A DNA stretch of 64,000 nt from NCBI GenBank assembly GCA_035967665.1, contig JAYWLB010000125.1, forward strand, positions 1 through 64,000. The letters are read 5' to 3'. Position numbers and translations under genes: made by a program. The notes beneath the pieces are model-generated. The model saw nothing but the letters and a program-made list of their open reading frames with translations. It did not search any database and had not been told where the DNA came from. Shown here piece by piece: positions 7,353 to 16,371 of this stretch (positions are counted from its first letter, which is position 1; every line of letters starts with the position of its first letter). This stretch comes from Arctic95D-9 sp035967665. GTDB taxonomy: Bacteria; Verrucomicrobiota; Verrucomicrobiia; Verrucomicrobiales; DEV007.

Positions 7353-10151
7353 CTAGGTCATCGCGAGGATCAACCGCACCGAATCAACCCGAAGCGGGGT
7401 ATCCAGAAGATACTTTTCCAAATCGGCCTGCTCTTTTTTCGCGATCTCGATCTCGGCGTCGCGGACGGGGTGCCCCATCTTCTTGAGCTGAACGAGGCGC
7501 TCGACTTCGCTGCCGACATCCTCTTTCATTTTCTCAATCGCTTCGGCGCGAATTTCGTCGGCGCGGAGTTCGGATTCTTTCTCGGCGACTTCGAGGAGCG
7601 CGGGAACGGTTGCCTTGAGCGCCTTGGATTTCTCGCGAAGGAAAACGGATGGACCGGGACGTCCGTCGTTACGAACGCGCTCAGGTGGAAAGTCGTCGGT
7701 GCGGTTGCGTCCCTTTTGATCGACGAGTCGACGAATCGGTTTCGCCGGCAGAAAACGTTCGGCGTGTAGATGTGGCGGCGCGATGCACTCAAGAACGGAA
7801 ACGGTCTCGATCATGAGAAGCTGCTCTCCGGCTTTCTCGAGTCGGAAGAAGGCGGCGTTGCCGTGGTCGGTCGAAAGGAGACTCTCCAGTGCGCTGATGA
7901 CCATGGGGTGATCCTCGGTCAAAAAGGTGATGTCTTCGCGGGCAAGCGCGGTGGCGCGATCGAAGGTGACGGACATGCCTTCTTCGGGGAGGCCGGGGAA
8001 GGCTTCCGCTGAAAAAAGATGCTCGGGGAGGAGGACGTAGCTCCGCGTGTCGAGGTCTTCGACGGTGACGCCGAAGTGATCGAAGAGCTTCAGCATGAGG
8101 TATTCGAGGCGGGTGTCCTGATCGAGATCTTCGATCTGGGAAACAAGAGCCTGTCCCTGGTCGCGGTCGAATGAGCTGATTTCGAGGAGGTGGTCACGGC
8201 CGTCCTCCAGTTCGTGATCGACTTTTGCCTTGAAGGCTTTGGTGCGATCAAGGAGGTCGGGAAGGGCTGTTTCGCGATCTTCGGCGGATGACTCAGTGAG
8301 CTTCTCCAGTTCGTCGTGAAACTCTCGATAGATCGCGCTGGAACCGTGGAGAGTGTGCTCGAAGGCACCGAGTCCGTTGTGATACCAGAGCGCGAGCATT
8401 TCCTCAGCGGTGCCTTCGACGAAGGGCACGTGGATGTGAATGTCTTCGGTCTGTCCGATCCGGTCGAGTCGTCCGATGCGCTGCTCGAGCAGTCCGGGAT
8501 CGGTCGGAAGATCGAAAAGAACGAGATGGTGGGCGAACTGAAAGTTTCGGCCCTCGGAGCCGATTTCAGAACAGATCATGATGCGCGCCCCCATTTCCTC
8601 GTCGGCGAACCAGGCGGCGTTTTTGTCGCGCTGGAGAAGGGTGAGTCCCTCGTGGAACATCGTTGCCTGGGCGCTGATGAGAAATTTCAGCTCACTCTCA
8701 ATTTTCTCGACCATTTCCCTGGTGTGGGTGATGAGGAGAATTTTTGAATCGGGTTCCGCTTTGAGGAGAGTGACGAGCCATTCGAGTTTTTTCTCAAAGG
8801 ATTCGCTTTCGTCACAGGTGAGCGGATTGAGGTGCGCGTTTCGCTGCGGGAAGGTATCGAGAACAAGGCGGCGGTTCCGGAAAAGCACGCGTCCCGTTCC
8901 GTGCAGATCGATCAATTCGGCGCGGCAGGCGTCACGTCGTGCGGGGACGTCGTCCTCTTTCAGTTTTGCAGCGGCCTCTTTACCGAGGAACTTGGCGATT
9001 TGCTTGAGTTGGGCGGCGGTGAGTTTTTTCTCCCCGTTGAGACTGTCGGCGAGATCGGAGATTGCCTGATACTTGTCTGACTCCTGAATGAATTCGTCGA
9101 GATCGGAAAAGCGGGCCGGATCGAGGAGGCGGAGGCGGGCGAAATGGCCGGCGCGTCCGAGTTGCTCGGGGGTTGCGGTGAGGAGGAGAAGGCCGGTTGA
9201 ATTGGCAGCGATTGCTTCCACGGCGTCATATTCCGGACTGGATGATTCGACGCTCCACTCGAGGTGGTGCGCTTCGTCAACGATGGTGAGATCCCATTCC
9301 GCAGCAGCGGCCTGTGCGGCGCGTTTCGGATTGGTGGCGAGCCAGGAGGTTGCACAGATCACCATTTGATCGTCGAAGAACGGGTTGTCGTTTTTGCCTT
9401 CTTCCAAACCCTTTTCGATCGATACAGCGCGTTCCTCATCGAAGATCGCGCAGGAGATCGCAAAGCGGCGGTAAAGTTCGACGAACCACTGGTTTACGAG
9501 GGCGTCGGGAACGAGAATGAGAATACGCTTTGCCCGGCCGCTGAGCTGGAGGCGGTGAAGGATGAGACAGGCTTCGATCGTTTTTCCGAGACCCACTTCA
9601 TCGGCGAGGAGCACGCGCGGGGCGTTCCGGTTCGCGACCTCTTCGGCGATATAGAGCTGGTGGGGAATGAGAGAAACACGTCCTCCGACGAGTCCGCGGA
9701 CGTCGCGGGCCCTTGCTTCGTGCTGGTTCCGGATTGCCGACTGACGAAGGCTCCAGAGTCGCGGATCATCGCTGACACCTGAGAGGAGGCGCTGCTCGGG
9801 GCGCTGCACGTTCATGGTGTCGGAGAGACTGCTTTCGGGCAGCTCGTTTCCGTCCCCGTCTACATAAGTAAGGCGTTTGTCATCTTCGACGACTTTACTG
9901 ACGATGAAAGAATTCCCCTCCTGATCGCGAACGGTGTCCCCCGCTTCGAAAGCAACGCGACGCAGAGGCGCGTTTCTTGCGGCGTAGGTAATGGTCTCTC
10001 CAACGGCGGGATAGAAAGCGGTGACCTGATTTCCATCGGTGGTCATGATCAGGGCGAGGCCAAACTCTGCCTGAGTTTCACTGATCCAGCGCTGACCCGG
10101 TGCGAACTGAGAAGGGTCAATGTTGTCGGTCTGATATCGCGAGTGTTTCAT
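7353..10151 (-). CDS. rapA: RNA polymerase-associated SNF2 helicase RapA
   Basis: A 932-residue Swi2/Snf2 ATPase that in E. coli recycles RNA polymerase. N-terminal Tudor-like segments (about 1-115, opening with FAPGQRW and GLALIM) precede the helicase core: Walker A DEVGLGKT (K190), LVPDALVNQW (motif Ia), DEAHH (292-296) and TATPEQLGR. The second RecA lobe has LLITHTRE and the EQRIGRLDRIGQ motif VI. A long C-terminal domain ends with coiled-coil sequence. Length and order match RapA (E. coli 968). ATG 10151 is in line with the family N-terminus. A run of eight G on the plus strand (C on the mRNA) sits about ten bases before the start. Confidence 0.92.
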   Translation of the reverse strand: MKHSRYQTDNIDPSQFAPGQRWISETQAEFGLALIMTTDGNQVTAFYPAVGETITYAARNAPLRRVAFEAGDTVRDQEGNSFIVSKVVEDDKRLTYVDGDGNELPESSLSDTMNVQRPEQRLLSGVSDDPRLWSLRQSAIRNQHEARARDVRGLVGGRVSLIPHQLYIAEEVANRNAPRVLLADEVGLGKTIEACLILHRLQLSGRAKRILILVPDALVNQWFVELYRRFAISCAIFDEERAVSIEKGLEEGKNDNPFFDDQMVICATSWLATNPKRAAQAAAAEWDLTIVDEAHHLEWSVESSSPEYDAVEAIAANSTGLLLLTATPEQLGRAGHFARLRLLDPARFSDLDEFIQESDKYQAISDLADSLNGEKKLTAAQLKQIAKFLGKEAAAKLKEDDVPARRDACRAELIDLHGTGRVLFRNRRLVLDTFPQRNAHLNPLTCDESESFEKKLEWLVTLLKAEPDSKILLITHTREMVEKIESELKFLISAQATMFHEGLTLLQRDKNAAWFADEEMGARIMICSEIGSEGRNFQFAHHLVLFDLPTDPGLLEQRIGRLDRIGQTEDIHIHVPFVEGTAEEMLALWYHNGLGAFEHTLHGSSAIYREFHDELEKLTESSAEDRETALPDLLDRTKAFKAKVDHELEDGRDHLLEISSFDRDQGQALVSQIEDLDQDTRLEYLMLKLFDHFGVTVEDLDTRSYVLLPEHLFSAEAFPGLPEEGMSVTFDRATALAREDITFLTEDHPMVISALESLLSTDHGNAAFFRLEKAGEQLLMIETVSVLECIAPPHLHAERFLPAKPIRRLVDQKGRNRTDDFPPERVRNDGRPGPSVFLREKSKALKATVPALLEVAEKESELRADEIRAEAIEKMKEDVGSEVERLVQLKKMGHPVRDAEIEIAKKEQADLEKYLLDTPLRVDSVRLILAMT

Positions 10152-10261
10152 GCAATTCTTAGGGGGGGGTAGAAATTCTAGCGTGTTTCCCGAGATGCGC
10201 CAACGAACAGAGAAGAATTTTTCAAATTGACAGTTTGCGAGTCGAAACGACCTTGACTTTG

Positions 10262-10672
10262 ATGTCGTTGCTCATTCGCATACCGACTCTTCTGGTCGCG
10301 TTAGGACTTCTCCTTTCCGGAGGGCAGGCACGAGTGTGCGATTTGGTTTCGCTCGTCGGGATCGATTTTCATGGCACCTGCGGTGAGTGTGCGCACAGCA
10401 AAAGTGAAGATGGCGGTCACTCGCATTCGCATGAGGAGCCTTGTTCGGAAGGTTGTTTTGTCGAATTGAATGAAGGCGTTGCCCCGGCGCCGGACAGTAT
10501 CCCTTCACCGCTTGTGACAGAGGGATTGGATTATTTTCTTTCGGTAAATTTCATTTCTCATCCTGAGGTTGGTTTCTTCGATCTCATTTCAGATGTATGG
10601 CACGGACCTCCGCTGGAGTTTCCGCCCTCGATTCACAGCGACCCGGTTTTCTCGGGGCGTTTTCTGGTTTGA
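10262..10672 (+). CDS. small exported Cys/His-rich protein at the head of a tolC-adaptor operon
   Basis: A 136-residue protein with a signal-like N-terminus (residues 1-22). The mature part has a Cys/His cluster, C-x(n)-HGTCGECAH followed by GGHSHSHEEPCSEGC, and a low-complexity acidic and proline C-terminal half. This composition suggests periplasmic metal binding. It lies 158 bases before a tolC gene, and the second complete RND operon also begins with an exported Cys-rich protein (31767-32150), though sequence identity between the two is weak. ATG 10262 is chosen because residues encoded before it (frame open from 10235) would spoil the signal peptide. Family unknown. Confidence 0.6.
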   Translation: MSLLIRIPTLLVALGLLLSGGQARVCDLVSLVGIDFHGTCGECAHSKSEDGGHSHSHEEPCSEGCFVELNEGVAPAPDSIPSPLVTEGLDYFLSVNFISHPEVGFFDLISDVWHGPPLEFPPSIHSDPVFSGRFLV

Positions 10673-10830
10673 TCTCAATGGCTTCCGGCTTTTCTTCGCC
10701 GGACAAGCACCGCTTCGGAGTGTAGTTCCTCTCTGACGTGGTTTTTCTGCGCTTCCCTGCACACTCTATCCCTGTGCGTCATGAAAAGGATCGCGTCGCA
10801 ATGGAACGAAACACACACTGATGCTCATTG

Positions 10831-12111
10831 ATGAGATTTTACTTCACACTATTACTACCAATCGCTCTAGCCTTGAGCGTCCCTCTGCAGGCGGCGGATA
10901 CCCGTTCTCTTTCCCGGGGTGAGGCGATTGCGCTGGCGCTTGCGAATGATCGCGAACTGAGTATTGCGGCCCTCGAAATTGAGCGGGCTGCCTCCAGTTT
11001 TCGCTGGGCGGGGAGACTCGACAATCCTGAACTCGAAATTTCGCGGGCCGGTGACGGGATCGGTCTCGACGACGGTGAGAGCAACTACGAGGTCGCCTTT
11101 TCGCAGAGGTTTCCCATCACTTCGCGTCTCAAGAAAGAAAAGGGGCTCAAAAAATATGAAGTCCTTCTCGCCGGGGCGGAGATTTCGGAACGAAGACGTG
11201 AGATCGCGGGGGAAGTCGATAAGGCGATTGTGGATTTGCTCGCGACGCGTGAGCAAATCCGGCTGGAGCGCAAGTTGCTCGCCTTGAACCGCGAGATTGT
11301 TGATTTTCTCAAGCAGCAGCAGAAGCGCGGCGAAGTTTCCTCGCTCGATGTGATGCAGGCAACGCTCACGGGCCGGAAACTGGAGCAGGCCGCAAAGGGA
11401 CAGGATGCGGTGGAACGTCAAAAACTCTTTGCCCTGAATAAGTTATTGGGAATCGAGGCGACGTCATCGGTGATGATTACCGAGACTCTGAAACTGCCCG
11501 GCAGCGCTCCTGCGACGGAGGCCGATTTTTCCACAGTCCTCGGTCGACGCCCCGATTATGTGCTCGCTCTCGCGAAGATCGACGAAGCGAACGCGGCCAT
11601 CGCACTGGAGGAGGCGAGTCGCTGGGAGGATATTTCGGTGAAGCTTTTCGTCGAAGGGGAAAATGCGGTCGATGATCCAAGCGGGCTCGATCGCAATTCA
11701 TTCGCCGGTTTCGGCATTTCGATCCCGCTGCCGCTCCGGAAGCGCAATCAGGAGGGGATTGAAAAAGCGAAGATCGATCGACGGGCTGCCGGTAAAGGTG
11801 TCGAGTCCGCTGCCTTTACGATTCGCAGTGAATGTGAAGATGCCTTTCAACAGCGCAAGGATGCCTGGGAGCTGGCGACCGAAGCTTCCGGCGAGCTTTT
11901 GGATTTGGCCGAACAGAATCTCAAGGAGTTTCGCAAGGCCTATCAGGAAGGGCAGGCGAGCCTCATTCAGGTGCAGCAGGCGCAGGAGCAGGTGCTTGAG
12001 CTGCAAAATGCATCCGTCGAATTCACTGCCGAATATCACCGCGCCGCCGCGCGGGTTCGCTACGTCACGGGCAATTACCCGAACCTTACTATTTCCAACT
12101 CTTCAAAATGA
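10831..12111 (+). CDS. TolC-family outer membrane channel (CzcC/CusC type), copy 1
   Basis: Outer-membrane factor of a tripartite metal efflux pump. A signal peptide ends at LQAADT, followed by two outer-membrane-efflux repeats rich in alpha-helical coiled coil. Typical family segments include LDNPELE near residue 70, YEVAFSQRFPITSR near 90, and the C-terminal EFRKAYQEGQASLIQVQQAQ. It is roughly half identical by eye to copy 2 at 16896-18206, so the two arose by duplication. The stop overlaps the start of the adaptor fragment as ATGA, indicating an original tolC-adaptor operon. ATG 10831 is preferred over the TTG directly before it. Confidence 0.88.
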   Translation: MRFYFTLLLPIALALSVPLQAADTRSLSRGEAIALALANDRELSIAALEIERAASSFRWAGRLDNPELEISRAGDGIGLDDGESNYEVAFSQRFPITSRLKKEKGLKKYEVLLAGAEISERRREIAGEVDKAIVDLLATREQIRLERKLLALNREIVDFLKQQQKRGEVSSLDVMQATLTGRKLEQAAKGQDAVERQKLFALNKLLGIEATSSVMITETLKLPGSAPATEADFSTVLGRRPDYVLALAKIDEANAAIALEEASRWEDISVKLFVEGENAVDDPSGLDRNSFAGFGISIPLPLRKRNQEGIEKAKIDRRAAGKGVESAAFTIRSECEDAFQQRKDAWELATEASGELLDLAEQNLKEFRKAYQEGQASLIQVQQAQEQVLELQNASVEFTAEYHRAAARVRYVTGNYPNLTISNSSK

Positions 12112-12437
12112 AACGGATCCGCTCTATTAGATATGCTGTATTCGCGATGCTCGCGTTTGCCGGCCTCCCGCTCTTCGCTGCCGATGAGGCGATCGATGAT
12201 GATCGCGCTGCCAACACCATCATTCTCAATGAGATTGCGGTCGCGAATCTGAGGATTGAAAAGGTCTCGGTTGAGGAGCGTACTTTCGAATCGACTGTTT
12301 TCGCGATTGGCCGGATTGAGGAAATTCCGGCAAACCGATCCGCGCTTTCCTCCCGTATCGCGGGTCGGGTTGTCGAGCTCAACGCGCAGGTGGGTGACAC
12401 CGTGAAGCAGGGTGATGTCCTCGTTCGAAGGTTTTAA
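12108..12437 (+). pseudogene. truncated RND periplasmic adaptor (CzcB-like), N-terminal 109 residues
   Basis: A signal peptide followed by the first adaptor beta segments. It aligns closely to the intact adaptor at 18226-19401 (shared DRAANTIIL, VEER.FE.TVFA.GRIEE, LSSRIAGR, GD.VK.GDVL) and then breaks after GDVL, where the intact copy continues with the lipoyl/hairpin region. The reading frame ends a few codons later. The partner RND pump gene that should follow is absent; a possible IS66-like end begins at 12441. The protein cannot assemble a pump, though its tolC partner remains intact. Confidence 0.85.
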
Positions 12438-12440
12438 CTG

Positions 12441-12640
12441 GTAAGTGGCGTCAGCAGGCGGGGTGTAAAGTGTTGGTAAATTAGAGTCAGGTATTGATGC
12501 AACACTTTGTTAGGATGTGGAATGCAAAGGGTTACCCCTTCAAGAAATCCTTCCCGGGCGCGATCCGGGAGAGACAGTTGAAAATTTCGACGTTAACCCG
12601 GTTGATGTGTGAGGCGGGGGGGGCTCCACTGGTAGGGTAT
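12441..12640 (+). mobile_element. possible IS66-like element remnant
   Basis: The adaptor homology stops within about 15 bases of GTAAGTGGCGTCAGC (12441 on). A GTAAG start is typical of IS66-family terminal repeats. A short open stretch from 12497 (W-x-A-x-G-Y-P-x-K-K-x-F) is faintly like the start of the small IS66 TnpA protein but is disrupted. No second end or TnpB/TnpC is present. If right, an IS inserted into the adaptor gene and then most of it and the downstream pump gene were deleted. The call rests on one terminal motif and context only. Confidence 0.35.
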
Positions 12641-12650
12641 TCACTCTTAT

Positions 12651-13196
12651 TTATTTCGCTTGCGAGATCGCGAGAAGCTCTCCTTCCAGTGCTCGAAGTT
12701 CGCGGACGGTCTCAAGCAAATAGCCAGCGTCGTCGCCTGCCGCGTCGACCAAGGAGCGCATGTCCTTTCTGATCTTGATAAGACGGTCCTGAACTTGTCC
12801 AAAGGTAGTGTTCTCCCCGGATCCCTTGAGGCGGTGGGTGAGAAGGTTTACACCACTCACAACCGTTCGAATTTCTTCGATTCTTGTATCGAGCTCGAGC
12901 GGATCGAGCCGGCCAGACCCAATGCGGTATAGGGATTCCAGGATCTTCTCTGTCGGAGTGATCACCAGCTTCCCGAGTAGTATGGTAAGTGCGCACCAAA
13001 CGAAAGTGCTAATGACAAGGGCGGGCAGCAGGTGATGAGTAATAAACTCGTGGGCGTTGGGACTTTCACCAGTGAGATTCTCCCAGGCTGTCCAGCCGCC
13101 CATACCGATGAGAACGGAGGCAAATACAGCGAACCCGACGGCGGTCTGCAATTTGAGAGCGGGCTTCTTTTGGGGTTGGTTAGGAATAGTGGTCAT
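12651..13196 (-). CDS. two-TM membrane protein with HAMP-like segment, no output domain
   Basis: A 181-residue protein: basic N-terminus, TM helix about 16-36, periplasmic part of only about 18 residues, second TM about 55-75, then a HAMP-like linker (ITPTEKILESLYRIGSGRLDPLELDTRIEEI) and a C-terminal coiled coil (about 120-181). No kinase, cyclase or methyl-accepting domain follows. Such orphan HAMP proteins may pair with another membrane partner. It is encoded 98 bases downstream of the P1B-4 ATPase gene on the same strand and could be co-transcribed with the Cnr-like module. Function is unknown; a link to metal sensing is only suggested by position. Confidence 0.6.
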   Translation of the reverse strand: MTTIPNQPQKKPALKLQTAVGFAVFASVLIGMGGWTAWENLTGESPNAHEFITHHLLPALVISTFVWCALTILLGKLVITPTEKILESLYRIGSGRLDPLELDTRIEEIRTVVSGVNLLTHRLKGSGENTTFGQVQDRLIKIRKDMRSLVDAAGDDAGYLLETVRELRALEGELLAISQAK

Positions 13197-13294
13197 TGAT
13201 ACGGAGGGGACTCATTTCAACAACTGAAATGCCGAAGGTTGGAGAATCCCCCTGATTTTTCACCTTATTTTGGTGCGTGCGTGACGGGGCGTTC

Positions 13295-15316
13295 TTACAA
13301 TTTACGACGAGCGGGACCTGATTTCTCCCGATAGGCAAGAAGTCGCAACGCATTGAAGACGACGAGTAATGTCGATCCCTCGTGGAAGAGCACCGCGACT
13401 CCCATCTTCAAGCCAAAGATCGTGGCGGGGACTAAAATCACGACCATTCCAAGACTGAACCAGAGATTCTGTTTGATGATACGACGGGTTTTGCGACTGA
13501 GCCCGACTGCAAAAGGGAGGTGATCGAGATCGTCGGCCATCAGGGCGACGTCAGCAGTCTCAAGCGCGACATCTGATCCGGCTGCTCCCATCGCGATTCC
13601 GACGGTGGCGTTGGCCATTGCTGGAGCGTCGTTGACTCCATCGCCAACCATGGCGACTCCGTCTTCTTCGCGCAGCTTTTTGATTGAGGAAACTTTGTCG
13701 TCCGGCATGAGGTCTCCCCAGGCTTCGTCGAGACCCACTTCTTTTGCGATAGCGGTGGCGACTTTCTGATTGTCACCGGAGATCATGATCATGCGTTTAA
13801 TTCCGAGCTCGCGCAGTCGCTCGATCATGCCGCGAGCCGCCTCCCGGGGAGTGTCCATCAGCCCTAGCACTCCGAGGTAACGATCTCCGCGCCGGACGAT
13901 CATGGTGGTGCGTCCGTTAGATTCCAGAGCCTCTACTGTTTCGCGGACATTATCGGGAAGTGCTGGACCAACGATTTCGGAAAACAGATCGTCTTTGCCT
14001 ACGTGCACTGTTTCGTCAGCGATTTGTGCGCTGACTCCTCGACCGGTGACGCTCTGGATATTGGAAGCTTCTTCTGCGCCTCTCCGTCCAAGGCGTTCCG
14101 TGCCATCGCGGACAACAGCGGCGGCGAGAGGGTGGTCGCTAAGTTGTTCCACTGCAATCGCAGTATCCAGTAGCTCCGATTCGTCGATACCTTCTACGGG
14201 AACGACGTCAGTGAGTCGCGGCTTGCCTTCGGTGAGAGTGCCGGTCTTATCGAAGGCGATAGCACCCAGTTGCCCAAGGTCTTCGAGTGGCGCTCCGCCT
14301 TTGACAAGGACCCCGCCACGAGCAGCCCGAGCCACTCCGCTGAGGACGGCGCTCGGGGTCGCAATGGCGAGAGCACAAGGACTTGCTGCGACGAGAACGG
14401 CCATGGCGCGGTAGAAAGATTCTGCGAAGGTCTCGTCGACTACGACCCATGCAAAAAGCAAGATCACGACGAGAATGAGGACGGAAGGAACGAAGACGCG
14501 CTCGATTCGGTCAGTGAACTGTTGAGTAGGGGACTGTCGGGTTTCGGCTTCACTGACCATCTGGACGACGCGAGCGAGGGTGGAATCTCCAGAGAGTTTG
14601 GTCACCTGCATCTCGAGCGCGCCGCTTTGGTTGATCGATCCGGCAAAGAGTTGGTGCTCTGGATCGATCTTCCCTGAACTTTCTGTGATAGCAGTAGGAT
14701 CGTCCACGGGACGCTTGTCGACGGGGACACTTTCGCCTGTGATTGGGGCCTGATTCACACTGCTCTCTCCCTTCACGACAAACCCATCGGCGGGAACCCG
14801 TTCGTCGGGTTTGATGACTACTATATCGGCAAGTTTCAAATCTTCCACTGGCACCTCATCGAGCGAATCGCCCCTCCGGACAAGAGCGGTTTTGGGAGCG
14901 AGCTCACCTAAGGCCTCTATCTCACGCCGTGCCCGCCCCAAGGCATAGTGCTCCAATGCATGGCCGAGGCTGAAAAGGAAAAGCAGTAGCGCGCCCTCCG
15001 CCCATTCGCCGAGGGTCGCAGCACCGATTGCGGCGACGAGCATAAGAAAATCGATCTCAAACTCCCGCTTGATGATTTTTTTAACTGCTTCTTTCGCTGT
15101 AAAATAGCCACCAAAAAAATAGGCGGCGATGTAGAAAGTCCAGGGGATCGATTCACTGAGCGAACTGAATTTCGATATGAGGTATCCAGCGAGGAGTAGT
15201 CCTCCGCAGATGAGAGAGAAATACAGCTCAGTGTTTCTGCCGAAAATGCCACCATGAGAGTGAGGGTTGTCAGATCCTTTGTCAGTATGGTCGTGACCTT
15301 CGTGGGAGTCTTTCAT
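13295..15316 (-). CDS. heavy-metal P-type ATPase, P1B-4 type (Co/Zn/Cd/Ni exporter)
   Basis: An inner-membrane cation exporter. It lacks N-terminal HMA domains but has a His-rich tail (HEGHDHTDKG, PHSH). Order: TM pairs, actuator domain with TGES (about 195-205), ion-binding TM motif SPC (near 310) rather than CPC/CPH, phosphorylation loop DKTGTLT (D near 353), GDGVNDAPA hinge, and HEGS in the last TM region (near 644). SPC plus HEG(G/S) defines the P1B-4 group, known to move Co, Zn, Cd or related ions. The ATG at 15316 overlaps the sigma-factor stop as ATGA, so the two are translationally coupled; an upstream in-frame ATG at 15343 is less likely. Confidence 0.9.
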   Translation of the reverse strand: MKDSHEGHDHTDKGSDNPHSHGGIFGRNTELYFSLICGGLLLAGYLISKFSSLSESIPWTFYIAAYFFGGYFTAKEAVKKIIKREFEIDFLMLVAAIGAATLGEWAEGALLLFLFSLGHALEHYALGRARREIEALGELAPKTALVRRGDSLDEVPVEDLKLADIVVIKPDERVPADGFVVKGESSVNQAPITGESVPVDKRPVDDPTAITESSGKIDPEHQLFAGSINQSGALEMQVTKLSGDSTLARVVQMVSEAETRQSPTQQFTDRIERVFVPSVLILVVILLFAWVVVDETFAESFYRAMAVLVAASPCALAIATPSAVLSGVARAARGGVLVKGGAPLEDLGQLGAIAFDKTGTLTEGKPRLTDVVPVEGIDESELLDTAIAVEQLSDHPLAAAVVRDGTERLGRRGAEEASNIQSVTGRGVSAQIADETVHVGKDDLFSEIVGPALPDNVRETVEALESNGRTTMIVRRGDRYLGVLGLMDTPREAARGMIERLRELGIKRMIMISGDNQKVATAIAKEVGLDEAWGDLMPDDKVSSIKKLREEDGVAMVGDGVNDAPAMANATVGIAMGAAGSDVALETADVALMADDLDHLPFAVGLSRKTRRIIKQNLWFSLGMVVILVPATIFGLKMGVAVLFHEGSTLLVVFNALRLLAYREKSGPARRKL

Positions 15317-15894
15317 AAGTCCGTTTTTGCTTTTTCGGCCCACTTATTTTCCAGTAGTGAACGGAGTTTTTCTCTCGCCCGGGCGAGTCGTCGTTCGACG
15401 GCCTTCGCGGTGCAGTGTTGGATTGTTGCGATCTCGCGGCACGATTTGCCATGCAATTCATAGAGAACAAAAGCAGAGTGGAGGTCTTGTGGTAGATGTT
15501 GGATCGCCCGGTCGAGATCGCGGGAGAGATCTGCTTGGTCACTTTGTGAGGCTGGGTCAGAATTTTTGGCTGTTTCCTCAGCGGAGGGCATTTCTTGATC
15601 GCTGTCGAGGATCTCTGGATGACGTTTACGCCATCGGCCTCGCATCCGGCATAGATTGTTCGCAATGGTGAAGAGCCAAGTGGAGAACTTGGCGGTTTGG
15701 CGGTATCGTTTCCTAGCAGAGTAGACTTTCACAAAAGTCTCCTGAGCAATTTCGTGTGCATCTGTCAAGTTGCCGGTTGAGCGCATGCAGAAGCTGACCA
15801 GTGGTTTCTTCCATCGGCGCATCAGATCGTTCAACGCAAGATCGTCTCCTTCCCGGAGCCTTTCCATACAGCGTGTATCTTCATCAATCTCCAT
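15313..15894 (-). CDS. ECF sigma factor, CnrH-like
   Basis: A 193-residue sigma-70 family protein. Region 2 spans residues about 25-95 (NLTDAHEIAQETFVKVY, FSTWLFTIANNLCR) and region 4 spans about 130-185 (AFVLYELHGKSCREIATIQ, TAKAVERRLARAREKLR). It directs RNA polymerase to specific promoters. Its gene follows genes for a CnrX-like sensor and a CnrY-like membrane anti-sigma, the same order as cnrYXH of Cupriavidus, and is translationally coupled to a P1B-4 ATPase. By analogy it is held at the membrane and released when the periplasmic sensor binds metal. The likely targets are its own operon and the divergent RND operon. Confidence 0.88.
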   Translation of the reverse strand: MEIDEDTRCMERLREGDDLALNDLMRRWKKPLVSFCMRSTGNLTDAHEIAQETFVKVYSARKRYRQTAKFSTWLFTIANNLCRMRGRWRKRHPEILDSDQEMPSAEETAKNSDPASQSDQADLSRDLDRAIQHLPQDLHSAFVLYELHGKSCREIATIQHCTAKAVERRLARAREKLRSLLENKWAEKAKTDL

Positions 15895-15906
15895 CCTTTG
15901 CCTCGC

Positions 15907-16362
15907 TTAGTCCGTTGCAAGCTTGGTTGACTGGTCGAGCCAACCTTTCATCCGGGCGAGATAGCGTGCGGATGCTTCCGGATTCATTTCTGCCGCGACG
16001 CTGTAAACGAAGTCGATAAACTTCTTGTCGGCCTCTTTCTCCAATTCGGCGAGTCGACGGGCGGCGTCGACATGCTCCGGGGTCTGATCGAGTCCGGGAT
16101 CTTCGGCGATTTGAGCGAGGGTGCGCTTGGTGTCGGCGTAGTGGATGCAGTGGTCTTCGCACTCCGGGAAGTAGGCTGTGTGCAAGGCTTCGATCTTCTC
16201 CTGCTGCGCCTTTGTGACATCAAATTCTTCGTTAAACCACTGGAAGGTGGTGAGGTGTTCATGACGTACGTCGATCCGGTGCTTTTGCCAAAAGAAGACA
16301 GCGAGGTATGCGGCGATCCCCAGGCAGATGGAGAGGAAAAGGGCTTTGGCGAGTGAGCGCAT
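15907..16362 (-). CDS. periplasmic metal sensor, CnrX-like
   Basis: A 151-residue protein with one N-terminal TM helix (about 6-26) and a helical periplasmic domain rich in His, Glu and Asp, including HRIDVRHEHLTTFQWF, an ECEDHCIHYADTKR segment with two Cys and two His, and a C-terminal long helix. This matches the Metal_resist/CnrX fold type, which senses Co or Ni with His, Glu and a Met. It sits between the anti-sigma gene (9-base gap) and the sigma gene (12-base gap). The Cys pair suggests an altered metal preference compared with CnrX. ATG 16362. Confidence 0.75.
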   Translation of the reverse strand: MRSLAKALFLSICLGIAAYLAVFFWQKHRIDVRHEHLTTFQWFNEEFDVTKAQQEKIEALHTAYFPECEDHCIHYADTKRTLAQIAEDPGLDQTPEHVDAARRLAELEKEADKKFIDFVYSVAAEMNPEASARYLARMKGWLDQSTKLATD

Positions 16363-16371
16363 CGGGATTGT

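Noticed and set aside
12441..12640. Group II intron fragment after the broken adaptor
   Set aside because: No GTGYG 5' end, no domain V hairpin and no reverse transcriptase sequence were found.
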